Shown: positions 42,550-50,492, numbered from the stretch's first letter. The stretch: 64,000 nt of DNA from Mycolicibacterium komossense (GCF_025822605.1 NZ_JACKTY010000024.1:1-64000), one strand, 5' to 3'. Made by a program: numbers and translations. The notes: a model not told the origin generated them from the sequence alone.

Positions 42550-43758
42550 CTACCTTCCTTCGAACTGTGGAGTTTGTCTTGCGATGAAGCTCGCAACGGC
42601 GTCGGTGGCGTCGACGGTGTCGCCGGTGGCTTTGATGCCTTCGGATTCAGCCAGCAATTGCTGGGACAGATCGTTGTTCGCGCTGTCCCGCAACAGCGCC
42701 CGCATCCGGCCGAAGGCCCGGGTCGGCCCCTGAGCCAGCGATCGGGCCAGCGCCGCCGCCCGTTCGCGCAGTTCCGCCGGGGGCACGATTTCACTGATCA
42801 TGCCCCACTCCAGCGCCTGCTCGGCGGTGATCGGGCGGTTCTGGAGATAGGCGCGCGCCGCTCGCGCGGGTCCGATCAGACGCGGCAGGTGCCAGGTTCC
42901 ACCGCCGTCCCCGGAGAGCCCGATTGCGGCGAAGGCCGTGACAAACTTCGTTCCTTCGGCTGCCAGCACGATATCGGCCGCGTACGCATAGCCGATACCG
43001 CCGCCGGCCACCGACCCGTGTGCGGCCGTGACGATGGGAGCATCGAGCCGGCTGAGGATCCGGAAGGCCTCGTGGAACGGAGTCGTCATGCGCACCAACA
43101 GGTCTGCGTATTCCGCCGGCGGTGTCTCACGGAAGAAGGCGATATCACCACCGACCGTCAACGACGGACCATTGCCACAGATCAGGACGGCCCGCACCGT
43201 GGGGTCGGCAGCGATCCGGCGGGCGACGACGAGGGTCTCCTGCGCCATCTGCAGGTCGATCGCATTGCGGGCATCCGGCCGGTTCAGGCACATCGTCGCC
43301 ACACCGTCGGCGACCGAATACTCGATGCGCTGCAACGGCGCGTCGGCACCGAGGGCCTCAATCCAGGCCGCGGTGTCGGTGAGCTGCCGCAACGAGGTGA
43401 TGCGCCCCTCGGCATTGAACGCGAGCACGTGGGTGAATTCGGCGTCGAGGCGCCGGCCGGACCGGCGAGCGACGCCCCGGTAGTGCCCGGCCACCAGCAG
43501 CCTGCCGTCATCGAGCAGGCGGAAATCGGCCGGCTGCGCCTCGACCTTGAAGTGTTTGCCGATCTTCCACCAGAGGTTGCGCTGCATGGCCTCGCGGCCG
43601 CGGTGCTCCCCACCCATCCCCAGCGGCAGGCCCTCTGCGGCGTGACCGACGAACTCTTCGCTCAAAAGAGCGTCGATCGCATCCTTATCACCCGCCGCCA
43701 ACGCAGCATAGAGCGCCTTCGCGCTGGATGTCGCATCGCTGTGCGTCTCAACCGACAT
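42550..43758 (-). CDS. SnoaL-like domain fused to enoyl-CoA hydratase/isomerase (crotonase)
   Basis: The predicted protein is 402 residues from ATG 43758, one base after the MaoC stop; the longer frame is a shadow of MaoC. Residues about 8-135 form an NTF2/SnoaL-like domain (AKALYAALAAGDKDAIDALL, VAGHYRGVARRSGRRLDAEFTHVLAF). Residues about 143-400 form a crotonase domain with oxyanion-hole segments CLNRPDARNAIDL and GNGPSLTVGGDIAFF, and Asp284 in GLSGDGGGTWHLPRLIG. The segment AGGGIGYAYAAD lacks the first catalytic Glu of classical hydratases, suggesting an isomerase or other reaction. The fusion is unusual. Confidence 0.85.
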   Translation of the reverse strand: MSVETHSDATSSAKALYAALAAGDKDAIDALLSEEFVGHAAEGLPLGMGGEHRGREAMQRNLWWKIGKHFKVEAQPADFRLLDDGRLLVAGHYRGVARRSGRRLDAEFTHVLAFNAEGRITSLRQLTDTAAWIEALGADAPLQRIEYSVADGVATMCLNRPDARNAIDLQMAQETLVVARRIAADPTVRAVLICGNGPSLTVGGDIAFFRETPPAEYADLLVRMTTPFHEAFRILSRLDAPIVTAAHGSVAGGGIGYAYAADIVLAAEGTKFVTAFAAIGLSGDGGGTWHLPRLIGPARAARAYLQNRPITAEQALEWGMISEIVPPAELRERAAALARSLAQGPTRAFGRMRALLRDSANNDLSQQLLAESEGIKATGDTVDATDAVASFIARQTPQFEGR

Positions 43759-43759
43759 C

Positions 43760-44239
43760 TCAAGCCAGGTATCTGATGATGGACTCGATGACCGCGGCCG
43801 GCTTGTCCGATCCCTCGACTTCGATGGTCGTGGTGAATGTCGCCTGCGCTCCCCCGTTGAGCTTGACGATGTCGGTGATCGTGGCTGTGGCGCGCAGGCG
43901 CGATCCCACCGGCACCGGGCTGATGAATCGAACCTTGTTGAAGCCGTAGTTGATTGCCATCTTGACGTTGTCGACCCGGTACAGGTCGTGCATGAAGTGC
44001 GGCAGCAACGACAGCGTGAGCAGACCGTGCGCAATGGTGCGACCGTAGGGGCCGTCGGCCGCCCGCTGCGGATCCACGTGAATCCACTGGTGATCATCGG
44101 TCGCCTGGGCGAACTGGTCGATTCTGGGCTGATCGACGACGAGCCAGTCGGTGGGGCCGAGTTCGGTACCCTCGGCGCCCGCGAACTCGGCGAGATCGGC
44201 GAAAACCGTCACGGTCCTGTGGTCGGATTGCGTGCTCAA
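43760..44239 (-). CDS. MaoC-like (R)-specific enoyl-CoA hydratase
   Basis: The 159-residue hot-dog-fold protein has the hydratase-2 motif ATDDHQWIHVDPQRAADG with Asp49 and His54, then GPYGRTIAHGLLTLSLLP and NYGFNKVRFISPVPVGSR. It is very close in style to M. tuberculosis Rv0130 (HtdZ), which hydrates trans-2-enoyl-CoA to the (3R)-hydroxy form. Its expected partner is the (3R)-dehydrogenase-like SDR at 33519. Stop and next start are one base apart (with 42550-43758). Confidence 0.92.
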   Translation of the reverse strand: MSTQSDHRTVTVFADLAEFAGAEGTELGPTDWLVVDQPRIDQFAQATDDHQWIHVDPQRAADGPYGRTIAHGLLTLSLLPHFMHDLYRVDNVKMAINYGFNKVRFISPVPVGSRLRATATITDIVKLNGGAQATFTTTIEVEGSDKPAAVIESIIRYLA

Positions 44240-44251
44240 ATCGTGTGCTCC

Positions 44252-45232
44252 TTATATCCTCAGTCCGGCCAGTTCGCCGTCGTATACCTGGTCCAGGTAC
44301 TCCGCCATCCCGTGCAGCGTCGTCCCGTCCTCGGCCTTCCATACCATCGCTGCTTCGGCGATCCGGGTGGCGTCGGTCGCCGAATCGCTGTCCCCTCGCC
44401 GGTGACGCAGCGGTACAACAGCTTTGGCTTCGCCGTGGAACGTCCATCGACGTTGCGGCGCCGTCAATGTGACGGTCACCGATCGGGGCGCGGAATCAAC
44501 GTCCCGTTCGGTGGAGACCTCGACCTCCTCGCAGCGGTGCAGCGCACCGCCGTCCCAGACGAACCCGCCGAAGCGGTCTGCACCGTCGGGATCGCCGAAG
44601 TAAGCACCCATGAACCCGACTTCCCGGCTGGATCCGTGCACCCATCGGTAGAAGTGCGGCGCCTGCCACGACCTCGGCCCCCATGAGTGGTCGCGGAGAC
44701 CGAAACCGTTGATATCGGTGGATGTTTCGCCCAGCGTCAGCACTCCGCTGACTGCCATCAGCTGTTCGTAGTGGTTCGGCGCGAAAGACTGCCCTGCGCC
44801 GTCGAAACTCTCGGCGTACGGTGGTGTGACGGCTCGAAGGTCGAGTGCCACAGCGCAACCGGTGACAGCCGTGCTCGACAGTGCCGCCTTGGGATCGACC
44901 AATGCCGCAGGCTCCGGCAGGAGGTTCACCGCGCCCCCGAAGGACACCCGGAGGTGTTCGAACGGCTCAAGAACCTCGACCAGCAGTCCTGCCCCCTCGA
45001 AGGCTCCACCAGCGGAGACGCTAGGCCGGCTGTAGCCGAACGCAACGGAGCCGTCGGGCAGATAAAGGCAGACCGTGCGTTCACCACGGCCTTCGTTGGG
45101 GCGTTTCGCCAACCGGAGAAATCCGCCCAATCCAGCGTTCGGATCGTGGAACTGGACATACATCGACTCGTTCCAGTTCGGTTCGGAGCCGACCTCGTGG
45201 GTACCGTCGTCGGCGGGGTTCATGTTCGTCAT
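44252..45232 (-). CDS. DUF7064/DUF7065-like (CrtC-/AttH-type beta-barrel) protein
   Basis: The 326-residue protein starts within the APH stop (ATGA overlap). The motif GFGLRDHSWGPRSWQAP (about 177-193) followed by FYRWVHG is the hallmark of a family distantly related to hydroxyneurosporene synthase (CrtC) and AttH, which bind hydrophobic terpenoid-like molecules. The N-terminal half has GSVAFGYSRPSVSAGG, the C-terminal half VWKAEDGTTLHGMAEYLDQVYDG. No catalytic residues can be assigned. Its constant company with APH-like kinases and acyl-CoA dehydrogenases suggests a role in lipid or terpenoid CoA metabolism. Confidence 0.65.
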   Translation of the reverse strand: MTNMNPADDGTHEVGSEPNWNESMYVQFHDPNAGLGGFLRLAKRPNEGRGERTVCLYLPDGSVAFGYSRPSVSAGGAFEGAGLLVEVLEPFEHLRVSFGGAVNLLPEPAALVDPKAALSSTAVTGCAVALDLRAVTPPYAESFDGAGQSFAPNHYEQLMAVSGVLTLGETSTDINGFGLRDHSWGPRSWQAPHFYRWVHGSSREVGFMGAYFGDPDGADRFGGFVWDGGALHRCEEVEVSTERDVDSAPRSVTVTLTAPQRRWTFHGEAKAVVPLRHRRGDSDSATDATRIAEAAMVWKAEDGTTLHGMAEYLDQVYDGELAGLRI

Positions 45233-46284
45233 ACGGTCTCCAACTCAGCGGCGGCGGCGTTGATCAGTGTCGCGATGGTGCTGTCGAGCTGATCGAGGTC
45301 GAGTTGCCCGTGCGTCCCCAGCAGGCCCGATCGGCGACGCGCAGCGACCCCCTGCAGCAGAGTCGCGGCTCGCCATTGGCTGAATCCGCGGTAGTAGGCA
45401 ATCCGGTCGGCATTCAATCCTGTTTCCCGGCAATACACCTCAAGCAGCTCAGATCGTTCCGGGAAGCCGCCCGCCCGAGTCGGACTGGGCATCGAGATGA
45501 CCTCGTCAGCGGGTTGGCGCCAGTCGTCGAGCAGCCAGGCCAGATCCGCGAGCGGATCACCGAGCGTGCACAGTTCCCAGTCCAGTACCGCGCTGATCCG
45601 GCAGTCCTGCACAAGGAGATTCGACAGCCGGAAATCACCGTGGATCAGGACCGTTGGCGCGTCCGCGGGCAGTGACGCCGCGAGCCGGGCTCGCACCGAA
45701 TCCCATAACCGGTGGTGCGGAGTCTGCTGGCCCATGTGTTCCCAGGCCGCTGTCAGCCGACGGATCTGTCGCCCCACGTAGGGCGTCGAACTCGGCCGTG
45801 CGAGATCGGACAGGCCGACCGTCGCAGGATCGAGTGTGTGCAGACGCGCGAGCGTGTCGATGACTTCCAGACCCAACTCGCGCCGTTGCCCGGCGCTCAG
45901 CGCCCCAGCATCGGCCTCACTCTCCAGGGCAGACCCCGCCACCCGCTCCATGACGAAGAACGCGTTGCCGGCCGGGGTCTTCCCGGTTCCGATGACTCGC
46001 GGAACGGGGATGTCACTATGGGCCAGACTTGTCACGATATGGGCCTCGCGTGCCACATCGTGTGCCGATTCCGCGCGATCACCCGGCGGGGGTTCGCGCA
46101 ACACCCATTCGTGACCGTCCTGCGCACTGACGACAGTGGTGATGTTGGACTGGCCGAAGCCCACGCGGGCAATGCTGACCTCGCCGACGACGGGCTCGCC
46201 GCGTTCCCGGAGCCAGGCCGCCACGGCGTCGGGAGCATCGCACATCAATCCCACCTGCCGTGAGATCCGCGCCGCCGTCGACAT
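45229..46284 (-). CDS. Aminoglycoside-phosphotransferase-like kinase (ACAD10/FadE36-type)
   Basis: The predicted protein is 351 residues from ATG 46284, chosen over 46296 because a strong Shine-Dalgarno (GGAGGTGGGG) precedes it. The kinase signature LIHGDFRLSNLL has catalytic Asp217, and DWELCTLGDPLADLAW has the metal ligand Asp235. This APH subgroup is regularly found beside acyl-CoA dehydrogenases and as the N-terminal domain of human ACAD10, where phosphorylation of 4-hydroxyacyl-CoA allows its breakdown. It is the first gene of the minus-strand operon ending at 40045. Confidence 0.88.
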   Translation of the reverse strand: MSTAARISRQVGLMCDAPDAVAAWLRERGEPVVGEVSIARVGFGQSNITTVVSAQDGHEWVLREPPPGDRAESAHDVAREAHIVTSLAHSDIPVPRVIGTGKTPAGNAFFVMERVAGSALESEADAGALSAGQRRELGLEVIDTLARLHTLDPATVGLSDLARPSSTPYVGRQIRRLTAAWEHMGQQTPHHRLWDSVRARLAASLPADAPTVLIHGDFRLSNLLVQDCRISAVLDWELCTLGDPLADLAWLLDDWRQPADEVISMPSPTRAGGFPERSELLEVYCRETGLNADRIAYYRGFSQWRAATLLQGVAARRRSGLLGTHGQLDLDQLDSTIATLINAAAAELETV

Positions 46285-46318
46285 CCCCACCTCCATCCAA
46301 CGTGAAACCGGCCTACTA

Positions 46319-46334
46319 TTTAACCTAGATTAAA
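46319..46334. promoter_or_regulatory. Operator-like inverted repeat, island motif copy 7
   Basis: TTTAA-CCTAGA-TTAAA is a perfect 5+5 inverted repeat 35 bp before the APH-like start, in the divergent gap with the LLM oxidoreductase. Confidence 0.6.
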
Positions 46335-46386
46335 CCATGATGCTGCAGCGTCATAGGATGTGGATGCGGTTGATTCCGAGTTGGTT

Positions 46387-46402
46387 TTTATTGGATGTTA
46401 AA
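46387..46402. promoter_or_regulatory. Operator-like inverted repeat, island motif copy 8
   Basis: TTTAT-TGGATG-TTAAA matches the motif at nine of ten half-site positions and lies 45 bp before the LLM oxidoreductase start. A TCTGTG, the centre of copies 2 and 5, follows at 46404-46409. Confidence 0.5.
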
Positions 46403-46446
46403 TTCTGTGTTGTTCGTGGCAGTCGAGTCGAATCCAGGAGTGACAG

Positions 46447-47499
46447 ATGAAGGTCGGGATGCCCATCACCTACGCAGGGGACTTTCGCGAGACGATCGCC
46501 CACCTGCGCGACTTCGAGTCCGTCGGGCTGGATCGAGTCATGGTGCCCGAGGCATACGGCTTCGACGCCGTCTCCCAACTGGGATTCGCGGCCGCCACCA
46601 CCGAACGTGTCGAGTTGGCATTCGGCATCCTGCCCATGTTCTCGCGCAGCCCCACCAACTTGGCGATGACCGCCGCGGGTCTGGACTACATCAGCAATGG
46701 GCGGTGCGTCCTGGGCTTGGGTGCATCCGGACCGCAGGTCGTCGAGGGGTTTCATGGCATCAAATACGATGCTCCCCTGGGCCGCGCCCGCGAGCACGTC
46801 GATATCTGCCGCACCATCTGGCGACGCGAAAAGTCCGAGTACCACGGACAGCACTACCACCTTCCGCTGACCGAGGAAGACGGCGGCAGCGGACTCGGCA
46901 AGCCGCTGCGCATGATGAATAGGCCTCTGCGTGACCGGATTCCCATGCTGCTGGCAGCGATCGGCCCCAAGAATGTCGCCTTGGCTGCCGAGATCTTCGA
47001 CGAGTGGCAGCCCTTCCTGTTCCACCCCGAACTTGCCGAACTCGCCTTCGGCGAAGCACTGGCGTCGGGGCGCGCCAAACGCGATCCAGAACTTGGCGAC
47101 CTCGGCATCGCCGTGCAGACCTTCCTGTTGATCACCGACGACGAGAATGCCCAGTCAGCGGCATTGCAGGGCGTGCGCAACCACGTCGCGCTCTATGTCG
47201 GTGGCATGGGCGCCAAGGGCAAGAACTTCTACAACACCCTGTTCAGTCGTTATGGCTTCGCCGCAGAAGCTGAGGCGATCCAGGCGCTGTACCTGCAGGG
47301 CAAGAAAGAGGAGGCCGCCGCCGCCGTGCCTCAGGACTTCGTTCGATCGATCGCGCTGATCGGCTCAGCGGAACACATCGAAGCGCGATTGTCGGCCTAC
47401 CGCGCAGCAGGGGTGAGCTGTCTCATCGCCGAGCCGCTGGCAGAGACGCATGCAGAAAGGGTCGATCACGTTGGTCAACTCAAGAGTCTCACCGGCTAG
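46447..47499 (+). CDS. LLM-class (luciferase-like) probable F420-dependent oxidoreductase
   Basis: The 350-residue TIM-barrel protein starts at an ATG after CCAGGAGTGACAG. Family features are MKVGMPITYAG, FESVGLDRVMVPEAYGFDAV (about 24-43), VELAFGILPMFSRSP and GRCVLGLGASGPQVVEGFHG (about 84-103). In mycobacteria most such proteins use F420, though FMN use cannot be excluded. The substrate is unknown. It is divergent from the APH-like operon and preceded by operator-like repeats, so it is likely part of the island regulon. Its stop overlaps the end of a fadD remnant on the other strand. Confidence 0.88.
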   Translation: MKVGMPITYAGDFRETIAHLRDFESVGLDRVMVPEAYGFDAVSQLGFAAATTERVELAFGILPMFSRSPTNLAMTAAGLDYISNGRCVLGLGASGPQVVEGFHGIKYDAPLGRAREHVDICRTIWRREKSEYHGQHYHLPLTEEDGGSGLGKPLRMMNRPLRDRIPMLLAAIGPKNVALAAEIFDEWQPFLFHPELAELAFGEALASGRAKRDPELGDLGIAVQTFLLITDDENAQSAALQGVRNHVALYVGGMGAKGKNFYNTLFSRYGFAAEAEAIQALYLQGKKEEAAAAVPQDFVRSIALIGSAEHIEARLSAYRAAGVSCLIAEPLAETHAERVDHVGQLKSLTG

Positions 47500-47570
47500 C
47501 GCACCACCAGCTCGACGAGCCTGAACTTCTGGACCTTGCCCGTCGGTGTTTCTCTGCACTTGTCAACTAG
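47496..47570 (-). pseudogene. Remnant of the C-terminus of an acyl-CoA synthetase (fadD)
   Basis: On the minus strand this stretch reads LVDKCRETPTGKVQKFRLVE and then LVVR and a TAG stop at 47498-47496. The TPTGKVQKF block is the conserved C-terminal Lys motif of FadD ligases, and the stop lies at the usual distance from it. Nothing upstream (toward 47620) continues the protein, as cbtA begins there in another frame. This is probably the last fragment of a deleted fadD. Confidence 0.65.
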
Positions 47571-47619
47571 CCAGCTGACCAGTGAAGGAGGGGCTGGGCG
47601 CCGGCAGCGCCGACGCGAG

Positions 47620-48528
47620 CTATTCGAATGCCACGCGTTGGGGGGTGGCCCGTGGGGCGGCCGGGACGCCCACGAAGCGTTCCAGCAGCCACCCGAAGGC
47701 GAGGGCGATGGTGCCCCATACCAGCGTTTGGTTGAGGATTGAGTACCAGCGGAACTTCCAGAGCACGTCGGGGTCGAAGCCCGGGTAGACGATTTGCCCG
47801 GGGGCCACGGTGTGGCCGTCGATGGTCAGGGGTGTGGAGAGGATGTTGGTGATCGGTTGTGGGGTCTCGGTGGCGGCGCGGGCGAAGCCGAACTGGTTGG
47901 CCGCATCCACGTTGGCCTGCAAGTCGCCCAGCGAGGGCAACAACCCGATCAACGCGCTGAACACGATCAGAAACCCGGCGGCACTGATCGCCGCGGCGCC
48001 CCCGGCCCTGAAGCGCCGCACCATCATCCGGAACAGATAGACGGTCAAGCCGAGGAGGATCAGTGATGCGGCCACCATCGTCAGATACAGGTGGCCGCGG
48101 GTTTCGATCGTGAAGGTGTGCCCGATGGCAGGCGGGTTTGCCGGGTACTTCACGAACGGCAGCAGGAACACCCCGAGGAACCCGAATCCAGCGATCAGCC
48201 ACACCAGGGTGCGGGGGCGGAGGTGCACCCGGCCGTGCAGCGCGACGTAGGCCACGGCCACCAGCGCGCCCATCGCGGCGGAGAACGCGATGATGCCGGT
48301 GGCGATGCCAAAGGTGGACTGAACGGTGCGGGAAATGATTTCCGGGCCGTCCATGCCAGGCATGCCGCCCGCTGCTTGGTTGAGCTTGTCGAGGATGTCG
48401 TCGCGGCCGGATTCGTAGTCGATGGCCTGATTGATCACGGGCTCGGCGAAGATCCGGGCGAAGACGAACCCGAGAATGCCGGCGATCGCACCGGCCAGGG
48501 CGCCCCGAAGGACGATGCGCAGTTCCAT
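47620..48528 (-). CDS. cbtA: CbtA-family cobalt transporter subunit
   Basis: The 302-residue membrane protein has about six transmembrane helices. The start MELRIVLRGALAGAIAGILGF and the block RPRTLVWLIAGFGFLGVFLLPFVKYPANPPAIG (about 104-136) are typical of CbtA, the larger partner of the CbtAB cobalt uptake system predicted from B12-riboswitch regulons. It follows cbtB by 16 bp in the same direction, behind a cobalamin riboswitch. The C-terminal segment WKFRWYSILNQTLVWGTIALAFGWLLERF is also characteristic. Confidence 0.9.
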   Translation of the reverse strand: MELRIVLRGALAGAIAGILGFVFARIFAEPVINQAIDYESGRDDILDKLNQAAGGMPGMDGPEIISRTVQSTFGIATGIIAFSAAMGALVAVAYVALHGRVHLRPRTLVWLIAGFGFLGVFLLPFVKYPANPPAIGHTFTIETRGHLYLTMVAASLILLGLTVYLFRMMVRRFRAGGAAAISAAGFLIVFSALIGLLPSLGDLQANVDAANQFGFARAATETPQPITNILSTPLTIDGHTVAPGQIVYPGFDPDVLWKFRWYSILNQTLVWGTIALAFGWLLERFVGVPAAPRATPQRVAFE

Positions 48529-48544
48529 GTGTGGCTCTCGCTGC

Positions 48545-48772
48545 TCAGTGGCAGGGGAATCCGAGGAGATGCCGGGAGTCGTGGACCCATTCGTGGACCA
48601 CCATGGTCTTGCCGAATACCGAGGTCATGCCCTCGTCGACCCCGACGAAGTAGTACGCCAACAGCGCCAGGAAGACGGTGATCGAGAGCATGACGACTAC
48701 TCGACCCCGCGAGATGGCCTCGGGTGAGACGTGAACTCTCGGGCCTGACGCGGGGATTGAAGCGGTGGACAT
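48545..48772 (-). CDS. cbtB: CbtB-family cobalt transporter subunit
   Basis: The predicted protein is 75 residues from ATG 48772 with a strong ribosome site (AGAGGAGG). It has one transmembrane helix (about 28-46, VMLSITVFLALLAYYFVGVDE) and a His-containing C-terminus (VVHEWVHDSRHLLGFPCH) that fits the CbtB metal-binding tail. Together with CbtA it makes the putative cobalt channel. The longer frame upstream covers the riboswitch and is not coding. Confidence 0.9.
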   Translation of the reverse strand: MSTASIPASGPRVHVSPEAISRGRVVVMLSITVFLALLAYYFVGVDEGMTSVFGKTMVVHEWVHDSRHLLGFPCH

Positions 48773-48819
48773 GGTGGCCTCCTCTAGGGATGTTGCGTCC
48801 CTGTTCGTGGGTGGATGGC

Positions 48820-48914
48820 GTGACGGCGAGGTATCTGACTGACCGCGACGAATATGTCGTGGCTCACAGTGGCGCAACCGTCCCGGAATTTCACCGGCTT
48901 CCCTGCACCGTCAC
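48820..48914 (-). ncRNA. Cobalamin riboswitch upstream of cbtBA
   Basis: Read on the minus strand, this stretch contains GGGAAGCCGGTGAAATTCC, then CGGTTGCGCCACTGTGA (the B12-box-like core) and AGTCAGATACC near the 3' end. GTGACGG at the 5' end (48914-48908) pairs with CCGTCAC at the 3' end (48826-48820) as P1. This is a compact version of the RF00174 consensus. It lies 48 nt before the cbtB start. Cobalamin binding should repress cobalt import. Confidence 0.85.
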
Positions 48915-49052
48915 ACGTAAGCGCAAGTTAGCGTAAACCTTCGACCGCGACCAGGCGCTTTACCTGGCAACAGACTGTGCGTCCGGGGCTGTGAGATGTG
49001 CGCGACACGTGAAACAACCGCGCCGTGAGGGCGAGGCGGGGGCCGGCCGACG

Positions 49053-50492
49053 CTAGCGGTCACCGGTCGTCGACTGATCGTGTCGTGCACCAGGTGGATA
49101 CGGCAGGTTGCTGCTACTTTGGGGATCGACGTGGACGGGCCGCCCCACGTAGGGGAACGCACGCTGCGGGCAGGCCGCTCGGTCGCAGATCCGGCATCCC
49201 GCGCCGATCGGTGTGGCGGCGTCCTGGTCGGTGAGATCGATTCCCACGGAGTACACGAGTTTGGTCGCGTGGGCGAGGTCGCACCCCAGCCCTATCGCGA
49301 AGCTCTTCTGTGGCCCGAGGTAGCGGCTCACTGGCGCGTCGGTGGTCCTGGCGATCCAAAAGTAGGAGCGGCCGTCGGGCATCTGCGCTACCTGGGTGAG
49401 GAATTGCCCGGGCCTGGCGAATGCGTGGTGTACCACCCAGAGTGGGCAGTTCCCTCCGACGCGTGAGAAGTGAAAGGCTGTCGCGGACTGACGTTTCGAG
49501 ATGTTTCCGGCGCTGTCTGTGCGGACGAAGATGAACGGCACCCCGCGGGCGTCGTGGCGTTGCAGCGTGGAGAGTCGGTGGCAGATGGTTTCGAAGCCCA
49601 CCTCGAATCGCCGTGCCAGCTGGTCGACGTCGTAGCGGAGGCCTTCAGCCGCGGACAGGAACAACCGGTACGGCAGGAGCAGCGCCCCAGCGAAATAGTT
49701 GGCCAGCCCGATCCGCGCCACGTCGCGAGCCTCGGAACTCAGCTGATCGTCGGCGGCGGCGACCGCATCGATGAGGTCGGAGTGCAACAGCATCGCGAGC
49801 TGGGTGGCGAGCTGAAATGCTCGCTGTCCCGGCAGGAGCCACCGCGCGACGAACACGGTGCAGGTGGCGGGCTGGTAGCGACGTTTCTCATTGGGCCCCA
49901 GCACATCACCGTCGTCGACGCGCACGATGATCCCGAACTCCTCGACCAGGACGGCGGCTAGCTGCTCGTCCATGCCGCCGACCCGTAGGCCGTGTTTGGC
50001 GACGAGATCTTCGGCGGCACGGTCGAGTTCGTCGACGTAGTTGCGCCGGTCGTAAAAGAAGTCGCGCACCTCCTCAAAGGGCATCGGTTGCTGGCCGCTG
50101 GACTGGACGTCGAGGTTGGCGCGGCCGTGCACAGTCTCGAGTTCGGCGGTCGCGTCGTGCAGCCGACGGTGCAGGTTGACCATCGTCTGCCCGACCTCGG
50201 GCATGCGCGCGACCAGTTCCTCGATCTGAGCGGCGGTAGCACTGCCGTCGGCGAGGATGTCGCGTAGGTCCGACACCAGTCTGGCGTCGGTGTCGGCGGC
50301 GAAGTAGTGGGTGGGCAGGTCGAAGCGGTCCGACAGCGCCAGCAACACGGGGACGGTGATGGGCCGCTGGTCGTTTTCGAGTTGGTTGACGTAGCTCGTC
50401 GACAGGCCGAGGACACGCGCCAGCGCGACCTGCGTGAGGCCCCTTTCGTCCCTCAGCCGTCTCAGGCGGGCTCCCGCGAACGTCTTCGCCAC
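49053..50492 (-). CDS. prpR: XRE-family acyl-CoA-responsive regulator PrpR (ScfR/RamB family)
   Basis: The 479-residue protein has an N-terminal HTH (about 8-62: GARLRRLRDERGLTQVALARV, STSYVNQLENDQRP), a central IrrE/ImmA-like domain and a C-terminal DUF2083-type domain with the Fe-S cysteines Cys433, Cys436 and Cys441 (CRICDRAACPQR). It matches M. tuberculosis PrpR (Rv1129c, about 486 residues), which binds propionyl-CoA and an Fe-S cluster and activates prpDC. It lies divergent from prpD. RamB is a close paralogue, but the gene context favours PrpR. Confidence 0.92.
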   Translation of the reverse strand: MAKTFAGARLRRLRDERGLTQVALARVLGLSTSYVNQLENDQRPITVPVLLALSDRFDLPTHYFAADTDARLVSDLRDILADGSATAAQIEELVARMPEVGQTMVNLHRRLHDATAELETVHGRANLDVQSSGQQPMPFEEVRDFFYDRRNYVDELDRAAEDLVAKHGLRVGGMDEQLAAVLVEEFGIIVRVDDGDVLGPNEKRRYQPATCTVFVARWLLPGQRAFQLATQLAMLLHSDLIDAVAAADDQLSSEARDVARIGLANYFAGALLLPYRLFLSAAEGLRYDVDQLARRFEVGFETICHRLSTLQRHDARGVPFIFVRTDSAGNISKRQSATAFHFSRVGGNCPLWVVHHAFARPGQFLTQVAQMPDGRSYFWIARTTDAPVSRYLGPQKSFAIGLGCDLAHATKLVYSVGIDLTDQDAATPIGAGCRICDRAACPQRAFPYVGRPVHVDPQSSSNLPYPPGARHDQSTTGDR

